DNA from: Weizmannia acidilactici
GTDB taxonomy: Bacteria > Bacillota > Bacilli > Bacillales > Bacillaceae_C
Assembly: GCF_008974185.1 (NCBI RefSeq)
Contig: NZ_BKZP01000025.1
Coordinates: forward strand, 1 to 50,141
Length of the DNA: 50,141 nucleotides
Direction: 5' to 3'
In this document: piece by piece, positions 8,073 to 17,711 of the stretch
Layout: the number at the start of each line of letters is the position of its first letter
How positions within the stretch are numbered: position 1 is the first letter of the stretch
The notes under the pieces: generated by a model
Databases searched by the model: none
Told to the model about the DNA's origin: nothing
What the model saw: only the letters and a program-made list of their open reading frames with translations
Position numbers and translations under genes: made by a program

Positions 8073-8833
8073 ATCCGAAAAACATGACGGTTGCCGAGCA
8101 TATTCAGGAATTGAGAAAGCGGCTGATTACGGTTCTCGTTTTCTTTGTGTTTGCGATGATTGTGGGATTATTTGCCGCCAAACCTGTGATCCGTTATTTG
8201 CAGCATGCTGAAGAAGCCGAAGTGTTAACGATGAACGCCTTCAGGGTGACGGATCCGATTAAGGTTTTTATGGAAGTATCTGTTGTCATTGCATGCTTGC
8301 TGACGCTCCCGGTGATTCTGTACCAGCTGTGGGCGTTTGTAAGCCCTGGCCTGTATGAGAAGGAAAGGAAAATCACATTAAGCTATATTCCCATTTCCAT
8401 TTTGCTGTTTATGCTTGGCATTTCATTTTCTTACTTTGTTCTTTTTCCATTTATGGTGGAATTTATGATGGAATTGTCGGCGGAAATGGGAGTCCATACG
8501 GTTATTGGCATCCGTGAATATTTCCAATTTCTTCTGCAAATTACGCTTCCTTTTGGATTTGTGTTCCAGATGCCGGTTGTAGTCATGTTTCTCACCCGGC
8601 TTGGCGTCATTACACCAATGCTGTTAAAAAAGGCACGAAAATACGCGTATGTTGCTTTAATTGCGGCGGCAGCCATCATTACACCGCCCGATGTATTTTC
8701 GCAGCTGATGGCCGGCGTACCGCTGATTTTGCTGTACGAAATCAGCGCAGTCGTCTCAAAATTTTCATACCTTAAAGCAAAAAAAGGAGAAAAAGAAATA
8801 ACCATTGATGAGCAAACGATGATTTCTGAATGA
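8069..8833 (+). CDS. tatC: TatC, twin-arginine translocase subunit
   Basis: TatC is the membrane receptor for twin-arginine signal peptides and exports folded proteins with TatA. The protein has 254 residues and six likely membrane helices. The N-terminus has the cytoplasmic motif HIQELRKRL, followed later by FVSPGLYEKERK and the conserved FGFVFQMPVV segment before helix 4. The start is TTG with AAAGGTGA upstream; an ATG five codons later (8084) is an alternative. No tatA is found next to it in the window, so the TatA partner must be encoded elsewhere. Confidence 0.95.
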   Translation: MNPKNMTVAEHIQELRKRLITVLVFFVFAMIVGLFAAKPVIRYLQHAEEAEVLTMNAFRVTDPIKVFMEVSVVIACLLTLPVILYQLWAFVSPGLYEKERKITLSYIPISILLFMLGISFSYFVLFPFMVEFMMELSAEMGVHTVIGIREYFQFLLQITLPFGFVFQMPVVVMFLTRLGVITPMLLKKARKYAYVALIAAAAIITPPDVFSQLMAGVPLILLYEISAVVSKFSYLKAKKGEKEITIDEQTMISE

Positions 8834-8922
8834 GTGCCGGTTTGCACACGGCCGTCAAATTCGTTCCGTTGCTGCGCAGGCGTTCCGCAAATCCGCAATC
8901 ATCATCAGTGGAATGTGATGCA

Positions 8923-8978
8923 AAAAAGCCGTTTTTCCCGGACTGTTTGAAGTGTTCCGGAAAAAACGGCTTTTTATT
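8923..8978. terminator. Bidirectional terminator between tatC and ydiK
   Basis: AAAAAGCCGTTTTTCCCGGA pairs with TCCGGAAAAAACGGCTTTTT, with A and T runs on both sides. It serves the convergent tatC and ydiL-ydiK transcripts. Confidence 0.85.
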
Positions 8979-9171
8979 TTTTGGCCGAATGTTTGAGCCT
9001 GAAATGGAAAAGAATCAGCCTGATCCCCGATCCCAGATCCAAAGTGGCAATCAAAAGAAGCAGGTAACAAAAAAAGCCCCAGCCGCTCATCTGCACTTGC
9101 TGGATGGCAAAATAAGTGAACAATGCCCCAAGCAGGCAATTGACCACACCTGAAAAAAGTGGCTTCATCAT
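8974..9171 (-). CDS. ydiK: YdiK-like small membrane protein (DUF4305)
   Basis: A 65-residue protein with two hydrophobic helices (about 8-24 and 32-52) and a basic C-terminal tail. It resembles YdiK/DUF4305 of B. subtilis, whose function is unknown, and sits at the syntenic place after ydiL. Its ATG overlaps the ydiL stop by four bases (ATGA), so it is co-translated with ydiL. Its 3' end runs into the shared terminator. Confidence 0.75.
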   Translation of the reverse strand: MMKPLFSGVVNCLLGALFTYFAIQQVQMSGWGFFCYLLLLIATLDLGSGIRLILFHFRLKHSAKK

Positions 9172-9899
9172 ATAAGTCCTCCAATTAAGCTGTGAAAATC
9201 TTGAAATTGTAATGTCTGTTGAACGGACGGATACAAAAGCTGCATTACCACCACAATGGTGTTCATGGACACGTGTGCAAACATGGAGACAGTAATCCGT
9301 TTCGTTTTTTCATATAAAAAAGCAAGCGTCAGCCCTAAAAGAGAATACAGGAACAAGTGGCTGATCTCAGTGTGGGCAAGCCCGAAAATGACGGAGCTGA
9401 CCACTCCGGAGACGATAAAGGAAAACCGCCTGCGCAGTGTGCCGAAAATGATTTTCCGGAAGACGATTTCTTCCAGAATCGGCCCGGCTATGGAACTGAT
9501 CAAAATGACAAGCGGAAATCTTTCGATCAGCACCATGATTTGCTGCGTGTTGTTGGAGCTTTGCGGAATGCCGAAAAGTGATTCGATTTTTGCGGCAACA
9601 ATCTGGGCGAAGAAGCACAGAAAGACGCCGTATACCGCCCACAAGGCAGATGGGCCAGCCGGGAGCACTTCAGCCCGGTTCATTTCATTTTTTGCGGCTC
9701 TCCGCAAAAAATGAAGGACGATGATCAAGCCGACAATAAAACTTAATACCGTCCAAAGCGGGGGTGTCAAAGTTTTCATGCTGGCGGGCGGCTCATGGAA
9801 TAGGTTTACCCCGGTCCAGTAGAGCATCGGGTAGCCGATAATGTTGGACAACAGCATGAGGACGTACGTCACCAGAATATACACATACTCTTTTTTCAC
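9168..9899 (-). CDS. ydiL: YdiL-like CPBP-family intramembrane protease
   Basis: An integral membrane protein of 243 residues with about seven to eight helices. The CPBP/Abi (CAAX protease and bacteriocin-processing) motifs are all visible: EEIVFR (E143, E144, R148), H176 in FGLAHTE and H209 in SMFAHVSMN. These form the catalytic site of Rce1-like glutamic/metalloproteases. The start is GTG 9899 with GGAAAGGAAA upstream. The substrate is unknown; in B. subtilis ydiL also neighbours groESL. It is divergent from groESL and coupled to ydiK. Confidence 0.88.
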   Translation of the reverse strand: MKKEYVYILVTYVLMLLSNIIGYPMLYWTGVNLFHEPPASMKTLTPPLWTVLSFIVGLIIVLHFLRRAAKNEMNRAEVLPAGPSALWAVYGVFLCFFAQIVAAKIESLFGIPQSSNNTQQIMVLIERFPLVILISSIAGPILEEIVFRKIIFGTLRRRFSFIVSGVVSSVIFGLAHTEISHLFLYSLLGLTLAFLYEKTKRITVSMFAHVSMNTIVVVMQLLYPSVQQTLQFQDFHSLIGGLI

Positions 9900-9962
9900 G
9901 CGTTCATTTCCTTTCCTGGGCAGTTCAGAGTTTAAAGGTTTGCAAAATGGTCCAATATGTAC

Positions 9963-9991
9963 ATTGTACTATTGAACGGAGCGGTGTTCAA
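9963..9991 (-). promoter_or_regulatory. Candidate sigma-A promoter of ydiL-ydiK
   Basis: On the minus strand: TTGAAC (9991-9986), 17 bp, TACAAT (9968-9963). The rest of 9900-10090 shows nothing recognisable. Confidence 0.6.
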
Positions 9992-10097
9992 ATGCTTGTG
10001 TCCGTCAGCCTTTTAAGTTGCATATTCGGTTGTTGTTAAAGCATACTTATAAGGGGACACCGGAAGCAAAAAAAATAAAAAAAGTTGTGTTAGAGAC

Positions 10098-10126
10098 TTG
10101 CAAAAGGAGAATGAATTATTTATTAT
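10098..10126 (+). promoter_or_regulatory. Vegetative promoter of groESL
   Basis: TTGCAA (10098-10103), 17 bp, TATTAT (10121-10126), immediately before the CIRCE element. TATAAT at 10124-10129 is an alternative -10 with longer spacing. Confidence 0.7.
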
Positions 10127-10136
10127 AATAATTGTG

Positions 10137-10163
10137 TTAGCACTCATCTATAGCGAGTGCTAA
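10137..10163. promoter_or_regulatory. CIRCE operator (HrcA)
   Basis: Perfect inverted repeat TTAGCACTC - 9 nt - GAGTGCTAA at the transcription start region of groESL. HrcA binds it and is recycled by GroEL, so the operon is a class I heat-shock operon. Confidence 0.98.
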
Positions 10164-10209
10164 TAATGGACAAAATTTTACATAATACGAATTAAGGAGG
10201 TTGTTTCAC

Positions 10210-10494
10210 TTGTTAAAACCACTGGGTGATCGCGTCGTAATTGAATTAGTAGAAACTGAAGAAAAAACAGCAAGCGGTATTGTGCTGCCTGATACTGCGA
10301 AAGAAAAGCCGCAGGAAGGCAAAGTCGTCGCTGTCGGCTCAGGGCGTGTGCTGGACAATGGCGAGCGCGTTGCCATTGATGTAGCGGTAGGCGATCGCAT
10401 CATCTTTTCGAAATATGCTGGTACAGAAGTGAAATACCAAGGCAACGAATACTTAATCCTTCGCGAAAGCGATATTTTGGCAATTGTGGAATAA
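10210..10494 (+). CDS. groES: GroES, co-chaperonin
   Basis: The 10-kDa lid of the GroEL chaperonin, 94 residues. It starts with [11 protein letters not shown], has the mobile loop [12 protein letters not shown] and the [15 protein letters not shown] and ESDILA segments. The start is TTG 10210, nine bases after AAGGAGG, as in B. subtilis; the three codons upstream in frame lie inside the ribosome site. It heads the groES-groEL operon under CIRCE. Confidence 0.97.
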   Translation: MLKPLGDRVVIELVETEEKTASGIVLPDTAKEKPQEGKVVAVGSGRVLDNGERVAIDVAVGDRIIFSKYAGTEVKYQGNEYLILRESDILAIVE

Positions 10495-10547
10495 GCGTGA
10501 TTGCGTGAACATAGAAAAATATAACGAATATGAGGAGGTTTTTATAA

Positions 10548-12170
<1,623 letters not shown>

Positions 12171-12192
12171 TGCTGCCATTAGGGCAAAAGAT

Positions 12193-12231
12193 AAAAAAGC
12201 TGCTTCCCGTATTTCGGGAAGTGGCTTTTTT
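12193..12231 (+). terminator. Terminator of groESL
   Basis: AAAAAAGCTGCTTCCCG pairs with CGGGAAGTGGCTTTTTT around ATTT, ending in T6. Confidence 0.9.
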
Positions 12232-12303
12232 GCATTTGCAGGCAGAGCGCTCCTCCTGTTTTTCGAAAGAGGCGGGATATCCGAATAAATGTTCTATTTT
12301 CGC

Positions 12304-12348
12304 TTGAAAAAGAATGTGTGTTCGTGTTAAAATGAGAACAAACATTCG
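12304..12348 (+). promoter_or_regulatory. Promoter with LexA-box-like site
   Basis: TTGAAA (12304-12309), 18 bp, TAAAAT (12328-12333). Directly downstream, AGAACAAACATTCG (12335-12348) has the form GAAC-N4-ATTC, one base off the core GAAC-N4-GTTC of the Bacillus LexA box. It would cover the transcription start of the small WYL-like gene. Confidence 0.5.
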
Positions 12349-12366
12349 TGAAGGGGGAGAGTCGGG

Positions 12367-12585
12367 ATGATCAGCCTGCTCAAAAATGCGATGGAAACGG
12401 GGGAACGCTTGGAACTGATCTATATGAACTGGTGCGGGGAGATTTCGCAGCGCACGATAAAAGTACTGGCAGTTCATGAGCATTCATTCACTGCTTACTG
12501 TGATTTGAGGAGGAAGATCCGGACGTTTAAATTTGAAAACGTTTTGGGCATAGCCCGGCTGCGGAAAATAAAAAAGGGGGCATGA
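12367..12585 (+). CDS. Small WYL-domain-like protein
   Basis: A 72-residue protein that looks like a lone WYL-type beta domain: LELIYMNWCGEISQRTIKVL, then AYCDLRRKIRTFKFENVLGIARL, where the larger family has a ligand-sensing sheet ending in R-x-F-x-x-x-R-I. There is no helix-turn-helix. It has GGGGGAGAG before the ATG and its own promoter. Small proteins of this kind occur in many Bacillaceae, with no assigned role that I know. It is convergent with gtrA. Confidence 0.75.
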   Translation: MISLLKNAMETGERLELIYMNWCGEISQRTIKVLAVHEHSFTAYCDLRRKIRTFKFENVLGIARLRKIKKGA

Positions 12586-12598
12586 AGGACGGGCCCGG

Positions 12599-12994
12599 CT
12601 ATTCCGTATGCTCACGGAATACCCAGAGCCTGCTGCCGATGAAATTGACGGCAATCCCTGCCAAGGTCGCAATGATTTTGGCGTAAAGAAGCGGCCAGCC
12701 CCATTGCTGGTGAAACAGAAAGAGGAGAAGGGAGGTAAATCCGTATACGATTAAATTAATGACAACAAAACGAAAAGCTTCATAAAAACTAGGCTTTTTC
12801 CTCACTTGAAACGTCCAAAAACGGTTGAAGATATAGCTGTTCACCATGCCTGCCGTATAAGAGCAAGCTTGCGCCGCCAAATAAGGCACATGGACATGCG
12901 TTAAAATAAAGAACACGATAAAATCAACAATCGTATTACCGGCACCGACAATACAAAATTTAATAAATGAGGCATATTGTTTTTTACTGCTCAT
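12599..12994 (-). CDS. GtrA-family membrane protein (putative lipid-sugar flippase)
   Basis: A GtrA/DPMS3-family protein of 131 residues with four membrane helices. Family features are FIKFCIVGAGNTIVDFIVFF at the start, SYTAGMVNSYIFNRFWTF in the middle and ATLAGIAVNFIGSRLWVF at the end. Such proteins are thought to flip undecaprenyl-phosphate sugars. The start chosen is ATG 12994 (MSSKKQYASF), with AAAGGTG upstream; the frame is open further upstream. It follows the GT2 gene on the same strand and completes a three-part glycosylation set. Confidence 0.88.
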   Translation of the reverse strand: MSSKKQYASFIKFCIVGAGNTIVDFIVFFILTHVHVPYLAAQACSYTAGMVNSYIFNRFWTFQVRKKPSFYEAFRFVVINLIVYGFTSLLLFLFHQQWGWPLLYAKIIATLAGIAVNFIGSRLWVFREHTE

Positions 12995-13046
12995 GAGCGT
13001 GCTGTACACCTTTCTGTTGTTAGCTTTTGCCGTAAATCCCATTGTA

Positions 13047-14036
13047 TCATTCTTCTTTCCGGGATGCGAAGGAAGACCGGCTTGTTTTGTATAAATTTGT
13101 TTCGATCGTATAGCGCGGGCGCCTTTTTACTTCCTTGAAAATTTTTCCGATGTATTCGCCGATCAATCCGACCGCCATCAGTTCCAGCCCCCCAAGGAGC
13201 CAGATGGACAAAATCAGAGACGTCCATCCGGAAACCGTACGGCCCATAAGTTCCTGTACAATTGCGTAAATACCGACAACAGCGCTTAAAATAAATGTTA
13301 TAAACCCAAGTGCAGTCACAAAGCGGATCGGGGCAATGCTGAAAGAAGTGATGCCGTCCAATGCAAAAGCCAGCATCTTTTTTAAAGGGTATTTTGACTC
13401 CCCGGCCAGCCGCTCTTTCCTGTCGTAATACACTTTTGCGGAAGGAAAGCCGAGTAAAGGAATAATGCCGCGCAAAAAAAGATTTGTTTCTTTATAATTT
13501 AAAAGTTCTTCGAGCGCCCTTTTGCTCATCAGCCGGAAATCGGCATGGTTCGGGATCAATTGGATACCCAGTTTTCCCATTACCCAATAAAACCCTTCAG
13601 CGGTTGTCCGTTTAAACCATGTATCCGTTTTGCGGCTGTCACGGACACCGTATACAATATCATAGCCTTGCCAATATTTTTCGACAAACGTCCGGATGAC
13701 ACGGATATCATCCTGCAAATCCGCGTCAATCGAGATGACGCAGTCGGAACGTTCGCTTGCAACCGAAAGCCCTGCAAGAAGGGCGTTCTGGTGCCCGGCG
13801 TTGCGGGACAGCTTTACGCCTTTTACATGCGGTTTTTGGGCCGAGGCTGTCTCAATGATTTCCCATGTCCGGTCGCGGCTGCCGTCATCGACAAACAACA
13901 GTGTGCTGTCTTCCCTGATTAAATTGGAATTGGCAAGGGATTCCAGCACTTCAGCCAGCTGTTTCATCGTATCAGGCAGCACTTCTTCTTCATTATAACA
14001 AGGAACGACAATGGTTAATTTCGGATAATGGTTCAT
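13047..14036 (-). CDS. GT2 polyprenyl-phosphate glycosyltransferase (CsbB/YkoT-like)
   Basis: A 329-residue membrane-anchored family 2 glycosyltransferase. The N-terminal GT-A domain starts LTIVVPCYNEEEVLPDT and has LLFVDDGSRDRTWE and ISIDADLQDD (the metal-binding aspartates). Two membrane helices follow (about residues 230-300). This is the layout of CsbB, YkcC and YkoT, which make undecaprenyl-phosphate-linked sugars at the inner face of the membrane. Start ATG 14036 is eight bases from GAGGAG; ATG 14042 is too close. Its neighbours, a GT-C-like protein and GtrA, support a surface glycosylation role, probably on teichoic acid; the sugar is unknown. Confidence 0.9.
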   Translation of the reverse strand: MNHYPKLTIVVPCYNEEEVLPDTMKQLAEVLESLANSNLIREDSTLLFVDDGSRDRTWEIIETASAQKPHVKGVKLSRNAGHQNALLAGLSVASERSDCVISIDADLQDDIRVIRTFVEKYWQGYDIVYGVRDSRKTDTWFKRTTAEGFYWVMGKLGIQLIPNHADFRLMSKRALEELLNYKETNLFLRGIIPLLGFPSAKVYYDRKERLAGESKYPLKKMLAFALDGITSFSIAPIRFVTALGFITFILSAVVGIYAIVQELMGRTVSGWTSLILSIWLLGGLELMAVGLIGEYIGKIFKEVKRRPRYTIETNLYKTSRSSFASRKEE

Positions 14037-14065
14037 TTTCATATCTCCTCTGCCATACGATTTTG

Positions 14066-15757
14066 TTATTCTGCTTCGTATAAATAAATAGTCCAGGCCG
14101 ATTGGCGGTTATGGAAAGCTTTTAAAAACCGCAAATGCTCCTCTTTTGTGTTTAAAATCGGAACGGCGGAAAAAATATAACGGCCGCCGAGTTTTTTAAA
14201 TGCATTCGTATCAATATTAAGGTGGTGGATTTTGACCCCGCTGCCTTTTTTAAATTCATAGTTTTTGCCCAATTCACTGACAAAAATATAGCAGCGGTTT
14301 CCCCATTGGTCAAAATACGTTTTTAATGTCGGGCTTTTATCCAGCTCTTTTGCGATGATTTTCCGGAACTGCCTTTTATAGGACAATGGATAGTAGTTAT
14401 TGTACGTGTCCAATGTATAAAAACCGTTATACTGGGCGATGGCCGGATGAATCCCGATGCTCGCCACGCGGTAGGAACTTTTCGGCTTCCCGATGTAGCG
14501 GCTGATTTCGTTGAACTGCTGCACCGCATAAAACTGGTTAAATGACGGTTTTCCTGCTACACGGTAGTATATTTCAGGATTAAAAGCAAACAGGACGACA
14601 ATCTGCGCGATTAAACAAACTTTCACAAACTTTTTCCACTTTTCACTTCGCTTCCAGAGAAAAAGCGAGCCTGCGGCAAACATTGTATATATGACGAGCG
14701 GCCGCAAAAAGTGGAACCGCGCAAAATTAAAAGTATTGAGCAGGCTGATTCGTTCTTTTAGCGGCTCCCATGCCTTGTTGAACCAAAAAGCATACCAAAG
14801 GGATAATACGGCATTTAATACAAAAAGTTGCACATAGCGTTTTTCTTCTTTCCAGGCTTTTGATTTGTAAATCAGCCATAACACGACAAAAGAAAGCGGC
14901 AGAATGACAAGTGTATGGACTGTCATATCGTGTGTATGCCCGAAAGAATAGTTCCACAACGCGAGTCGCAATGTATGCCAAAATCCGAGTTTGGAGCTGA
15001 CAAAATCATTCCGGCTGGTCGGCTCATGGGAAAAGACTAGGGAATAAACAAGACGGTATTCAATCCCTAAATATAGGCATGTCATCCAAACAATGCCGAA
15101 AAAGAATTTCCAATTGCATTCCTTTTTCACAAAAACATCCCGCAGCCATAACAGCCCCATCGCTGTTAGGAAAAAGAAAAACCCAAGCACAAAACTGGAA
15201 TAGAAAGGCAAAAGCGTGAGCGTCAGCCACTCTTTCCAAGTGGCCTGCCTTTCCCTGATATTTAAGAATGCCCAAAGTGCAAGCGGCATTCCCAATGTAC
15301 TCAACATCCCGGACGGCCAAAAAGGTGTAATGGCAAAGGCAAGCGATACCCATACCCGGATTGGATAGGCATCATTGCTTTTAACAAAATGCCTTTTTAA
15401 TAAGAGATACATGCCCAAAAATGCAAATACTCTTGTTATTGTCTGGCTGAGCGTATAAGCGGCAACGGGTGAAAACAGCGCGTATAGCCATTGGATCCCG
15501 CTGAATTCCGTTCCAAATGCGTTTCTCGGCAGTCCGTTAATAATCTGCGGTATCGTCGCATTCAGAGGGCCGAATAATTCCCCGCTCCGGTCAAGCACAC
15601 GGTACCACGCGATGTTCGAATCCAAATTGTCATGGACCCGGATATGCATATTGCCGCCAAGAATATACATGGGGGAAAGATAGACGGCAAGGATGATCAC
15701 TGCCACCCACAATGCTTTTTTTTCTTTAAAACTTGTATTCATCCCATTCGACACCAT
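14066..15757 (-). CDS. Multi-spanning membrane glycosyltransferase-like protein (YkoS/DUF6044-like)
   Basis: A large polytopic membrane protein with about 10-12 helices over residues 15-400 and a soluble C-terminal part of about 150 residues. It resembles B. subtilis YkoS (DUF6044), a GT-C-like protein of the YfhO type. The first extracellular loop has HIRVHDNLDSN, with acidic residues where GT-C enzymes hold the catalytic Asp. It would transfer a sugar from the flipped lipid carrier to a wall polymer outside the cell. Starts at ATG 15757 or 15742 are possible. It is first in the operon with GT2 and gtrA. Function is inferred from the set. Confidence 0.75.
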   Translation of the reverse strand: MVSNGMNTSFKEKKALWVAVIILAVYLSPMYILGGNMHIRVHDNLDSNIAWYRVLDRSGELFGPLNATIPQIINGLPRNAFGTEFSGIQWLYALFSPVAAYTLSQTITRVFAFLGMYLLLKRHFVKSNDAYPIRVWVSLAFAITPFWPSGMLSTLGMPLALWAFLNIRERQATWKEWLTLTLLPFYSSFVLGFFFFLTAMGLLWLRDVFVKKECNWKFFFGIVWMTCLYLGIEYRLVYSLVFSHEPTSRNDFVSSKLGFWHTLRLALWNYSFGHTHDMTVHTLVILPLSFVVLWLIYKSKAWKEEKRYVQLFVLNAVLSLWYAFWFNKAWEPLKERISLLNTFNFARFHFLRPLVIYTMFAAGSLFLWKRSEKWKKFVKVCLIAQIVVLFAFNPEIYYRVAGKPSFNQFYAVQQFNEISRYIGKPKSSYRVASIGIHPAIAQYNGFYTLDTYNNYYPLSYKRQFRKIIAKELDKSPTLKTYFDQWGNRCYIFVSELGKNYEFKKGSGVKIHHLNIDTNAFKKLGGRYIFSAVPILNTKEEHLRFLKAFHNRQSAWTIYLYEAE

Positions 15758-15992
15758 CCAACTCTTATTTTTTATCCAGGCTTGGTACGGAAGCCTCCAA
15801 CTCCTTAAAACACTTTTAAATAGACGACTGTATGGGAAAAAAAGTTCACAGCATCCGGAAAAACGCCGCGGACGTAACTGGCACAGAATTAAAAATCGTG
15901 CGAGGTTTTAAATAATTACTTCCTTATATTAATGATATAATAGGAGAAGCATAAAATGGTTTCAAATGCCAGGATGAAGGGAAGAAGCTGCC

Positions 15993-17057
15993 ATGATCAT
16001 AAAAGATGTGCAAGTGCATTACCGGAACATTCCACTGCTCGTTCCATTTAAAACGGCATTGCGGACAGCCAATGATATCGACAGCGTTGATGTGAATGTG
16101 ATACTGGACAACGGAATAATAGGCATGGGGGCAGCTGCGCCGGCCGTTGCCATTACGGGCGATTCAACCGAAAGCATCATGTCCGCGCTTCTTGGGCCCA
16201 TAAAAGGAGTGCTTGTCGGGCATGACCTGAATGATTTCCAAACAGCCTTGAAAAAGGTACAGCTATGCTGTATCGGCAATACAAGCGCAAAAGCAGCTGC
16301 AAATATGGCGCTTTACGATGCATATTGCAAATGGCTGAATATTCCGCTGTATGCTTATCTTGGAGGCCGGAAAAATCTCCAAACTTCCATGACGATCGGG
16401 GTTGATACACCTGAAAAGATGGCCTGGGATGCAGAAAAGAGCGTGGAGGCGGGCTTCCATTTGTTAAAAATAAAGGTGGGCACGCATCCGGAGCTTGATA
16501 TTAATCGGATAGAGGCGATCCGCCGGGCAGTGCCGCCGGATACAAAATTCCGGCTGGATGCAAACCAGGCATGGGAACCGAAACAGGCAGTCCAAATCCT
16601 GCGAGAACTGGAAAAAAGAAAACTTGGCATTGAATTTGTGGAACAGCCGGTATCTGCCCATGATTGGGAAGGCTTAAAATATGTGACGGAAAGAACATGC
16701 CTGCCGGTCATGGCGGATGAAAGCCTGTTTACGGCAAAAGATGCATTGAAGCTTGTTTCCGGGCGTTATGTGGATTTAATCAATATTAAGCTGATGAAAT
16801 GCGGCGGGATTACGGAAGCATGGAAAATTGCAGGTATTGCCGAGGCAAACGGGGTCAAATGCATGGTTGGCAGCATGATGGAACCGTCCCTTTCTGTGGC
16901 TGCAGCCGCTCACTTTGCTGCAGCCCATCCAAACGTTTATTATTTGGATCTGGATGCCCCGCTTTGGCTGTCCGAAGAACCCGACCATTTAACGTATGAC
17001 GGCGAGAATGTATTACTGCCCGGCCGGCCCGGGATAGGGGTCGTCCAGCCGGTCTAG
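15993..17057 (+). CDS. Dipeptide epimerase (L-Ala-D/L-Glu epimerase type)
   Basis: Enolase-superfamily enzyme of the muconate-lactonizing/dipeptide-epimerase branch, 354 residues, likely epimerising L-Ala-D-Glu from cell-wall peptides. Catalytic residues are visible: the K-x-K pair in LLKIKVG, metal ligands in FRLDANQAW, FVEQPV and VMADES, the second lysine in INIKLMKCGG, and the substrate-binding DLDAP near the C-terminus as in YkfB. A TATAAT-like box (15936-15941) lies upstream. It precedes the nicotinamidase gene by 72 bp but seems a separate unit. Related N-acylamino-acid racemases are an alternative; the DxD favours a dipeptide substrate. Confidence 0.88.
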   Translation: MIIKDVQVHYRNIPLLVPFKTALRTANDIDSVDVNVILDNGIIGMGAAAPAVAITGDSTESIMSALLGPIKGVLVGHDLNDFQTALKKVQLCCIGNTSAKAAANMALYDAYCKWLNIPLYAYLGGRKNLQTSMTIGVDTPEKMAWDAEKSVEAGFHLLKIKVGTHPELDINRIEAIRRAVPPDTKFRLDANQAWEPKQAVQILRELEKRKLGIEFVEQPVSAHDWEGLKYVTERTCLPVMADESLFTAKDALKLVSGRYVDLINIKLMKCGGITEAWKIAGIAEANGVKCMVGSMMEPSLSVAAAAHFAAAHPNVYYLDLDAPLWLSEEPDHLTYDGENVLLPGRPGIGVVQPV

Positions 17058-17069
17058 TGCAAAAAGCCT

Positions 17070-17097
17070 TTGCCACGGAAGAACTTTCATGTAAAAT
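17070..17097 (+). promoter_or_regulatory. Candidate promoter of pncA-pncB
   Basis: TTGCCA (17070-17075), 16 bp, TAAAAT (17092-17097), 33 bp before the pncA start codon. Confidence 0.5.
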
Positions 17098-17129
17098 AAG
17101 GATAATTTCAAATGAACGGGGGATGGAAA

Positions 17130-17684
17130 ATGGGTGCCCAAAAAGCATTGATCAATATTGATTATACGAATGATTTTGTGGCGGAAGACGGCCGTTTAAC
17201 ATGCGGCAAACCGGGGCAGCTTATTGAAGAGAATATCTTTGCACTGACGAAATCTTTTCTCGAGAACGGGGATTATGTTGTTTTTGCAATTGACTGCCAT
17301 GAGGAAAACGACCCTTACCATCCGGAAACGAAATTATTCCCTCCGCATAACATCGCCGGCACAACCGGACGGGATTTATACGGAAAACTGCAGCGGCTTT
17401 TTGAAAAATATAAAGGGAGCAAACATGTGCATACGATAGATAAAACCCGGTACAGCGCCTTTTGCGGGACTGACCTGGAATTAAGGCTAAGGGAACGGGG
17501 CATTGAAGAAGTCCATTTATGCGGGGTTTGCACGGATATTTGCGTGCTGCATACCGCCGTGGATGCCTACAATAAAGGTTTTAAGCTGGTGATTCATGAA
17601 AATGCGGTGGCAAGTTTCGATCCGGAAGGCCACAAATGGGCATTAAGTCATTTTAAAAATTCGCTTGGGGCGGAAGTACGGTAA
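17130..17684 (+). CDS. pncA: Nicotinamidase (PncA-like cysteine hydrolase)
   Basis: Isochorismatase-fold amidase that converts nicotinamide to nicotinate, 184 residues from ATG 17130 (GGGGGATGG upstream). The catalytic triad is visible: D11 in INIDYTNDF, K105 in IDKTRYSAF and C138 in CGVCTDICV; D55-x-H57 (AIDCHEEN) binds the metal. It resembles B. subtilis YueJ, which also precedes the nicotinate phosphoribosyltransferase gene. It is followed by pncB after 27 bp, so the pair forms an NAD salvage operon. Confidence 0.93.
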   Translation: MGAQKALINIDYTNDFVAEDGRLTCGKPGQLIEENIFALTKSFLENGDYVVFAIDCHEENDPYHPETKLFPPHNIAGTTGRDLYGKLQRLFEKYKGSKHVHTIDKTRYSAFCGTDLELRLRERGIEEVHLCGVCTDICVLHTAVDAYNKGFKLVIHENAVASFDPEGHKWALSHFKNSLGAEVR

Positions 17685-17711
17685 AACCATCAATAGGAGT
17701 GATACGGAATC

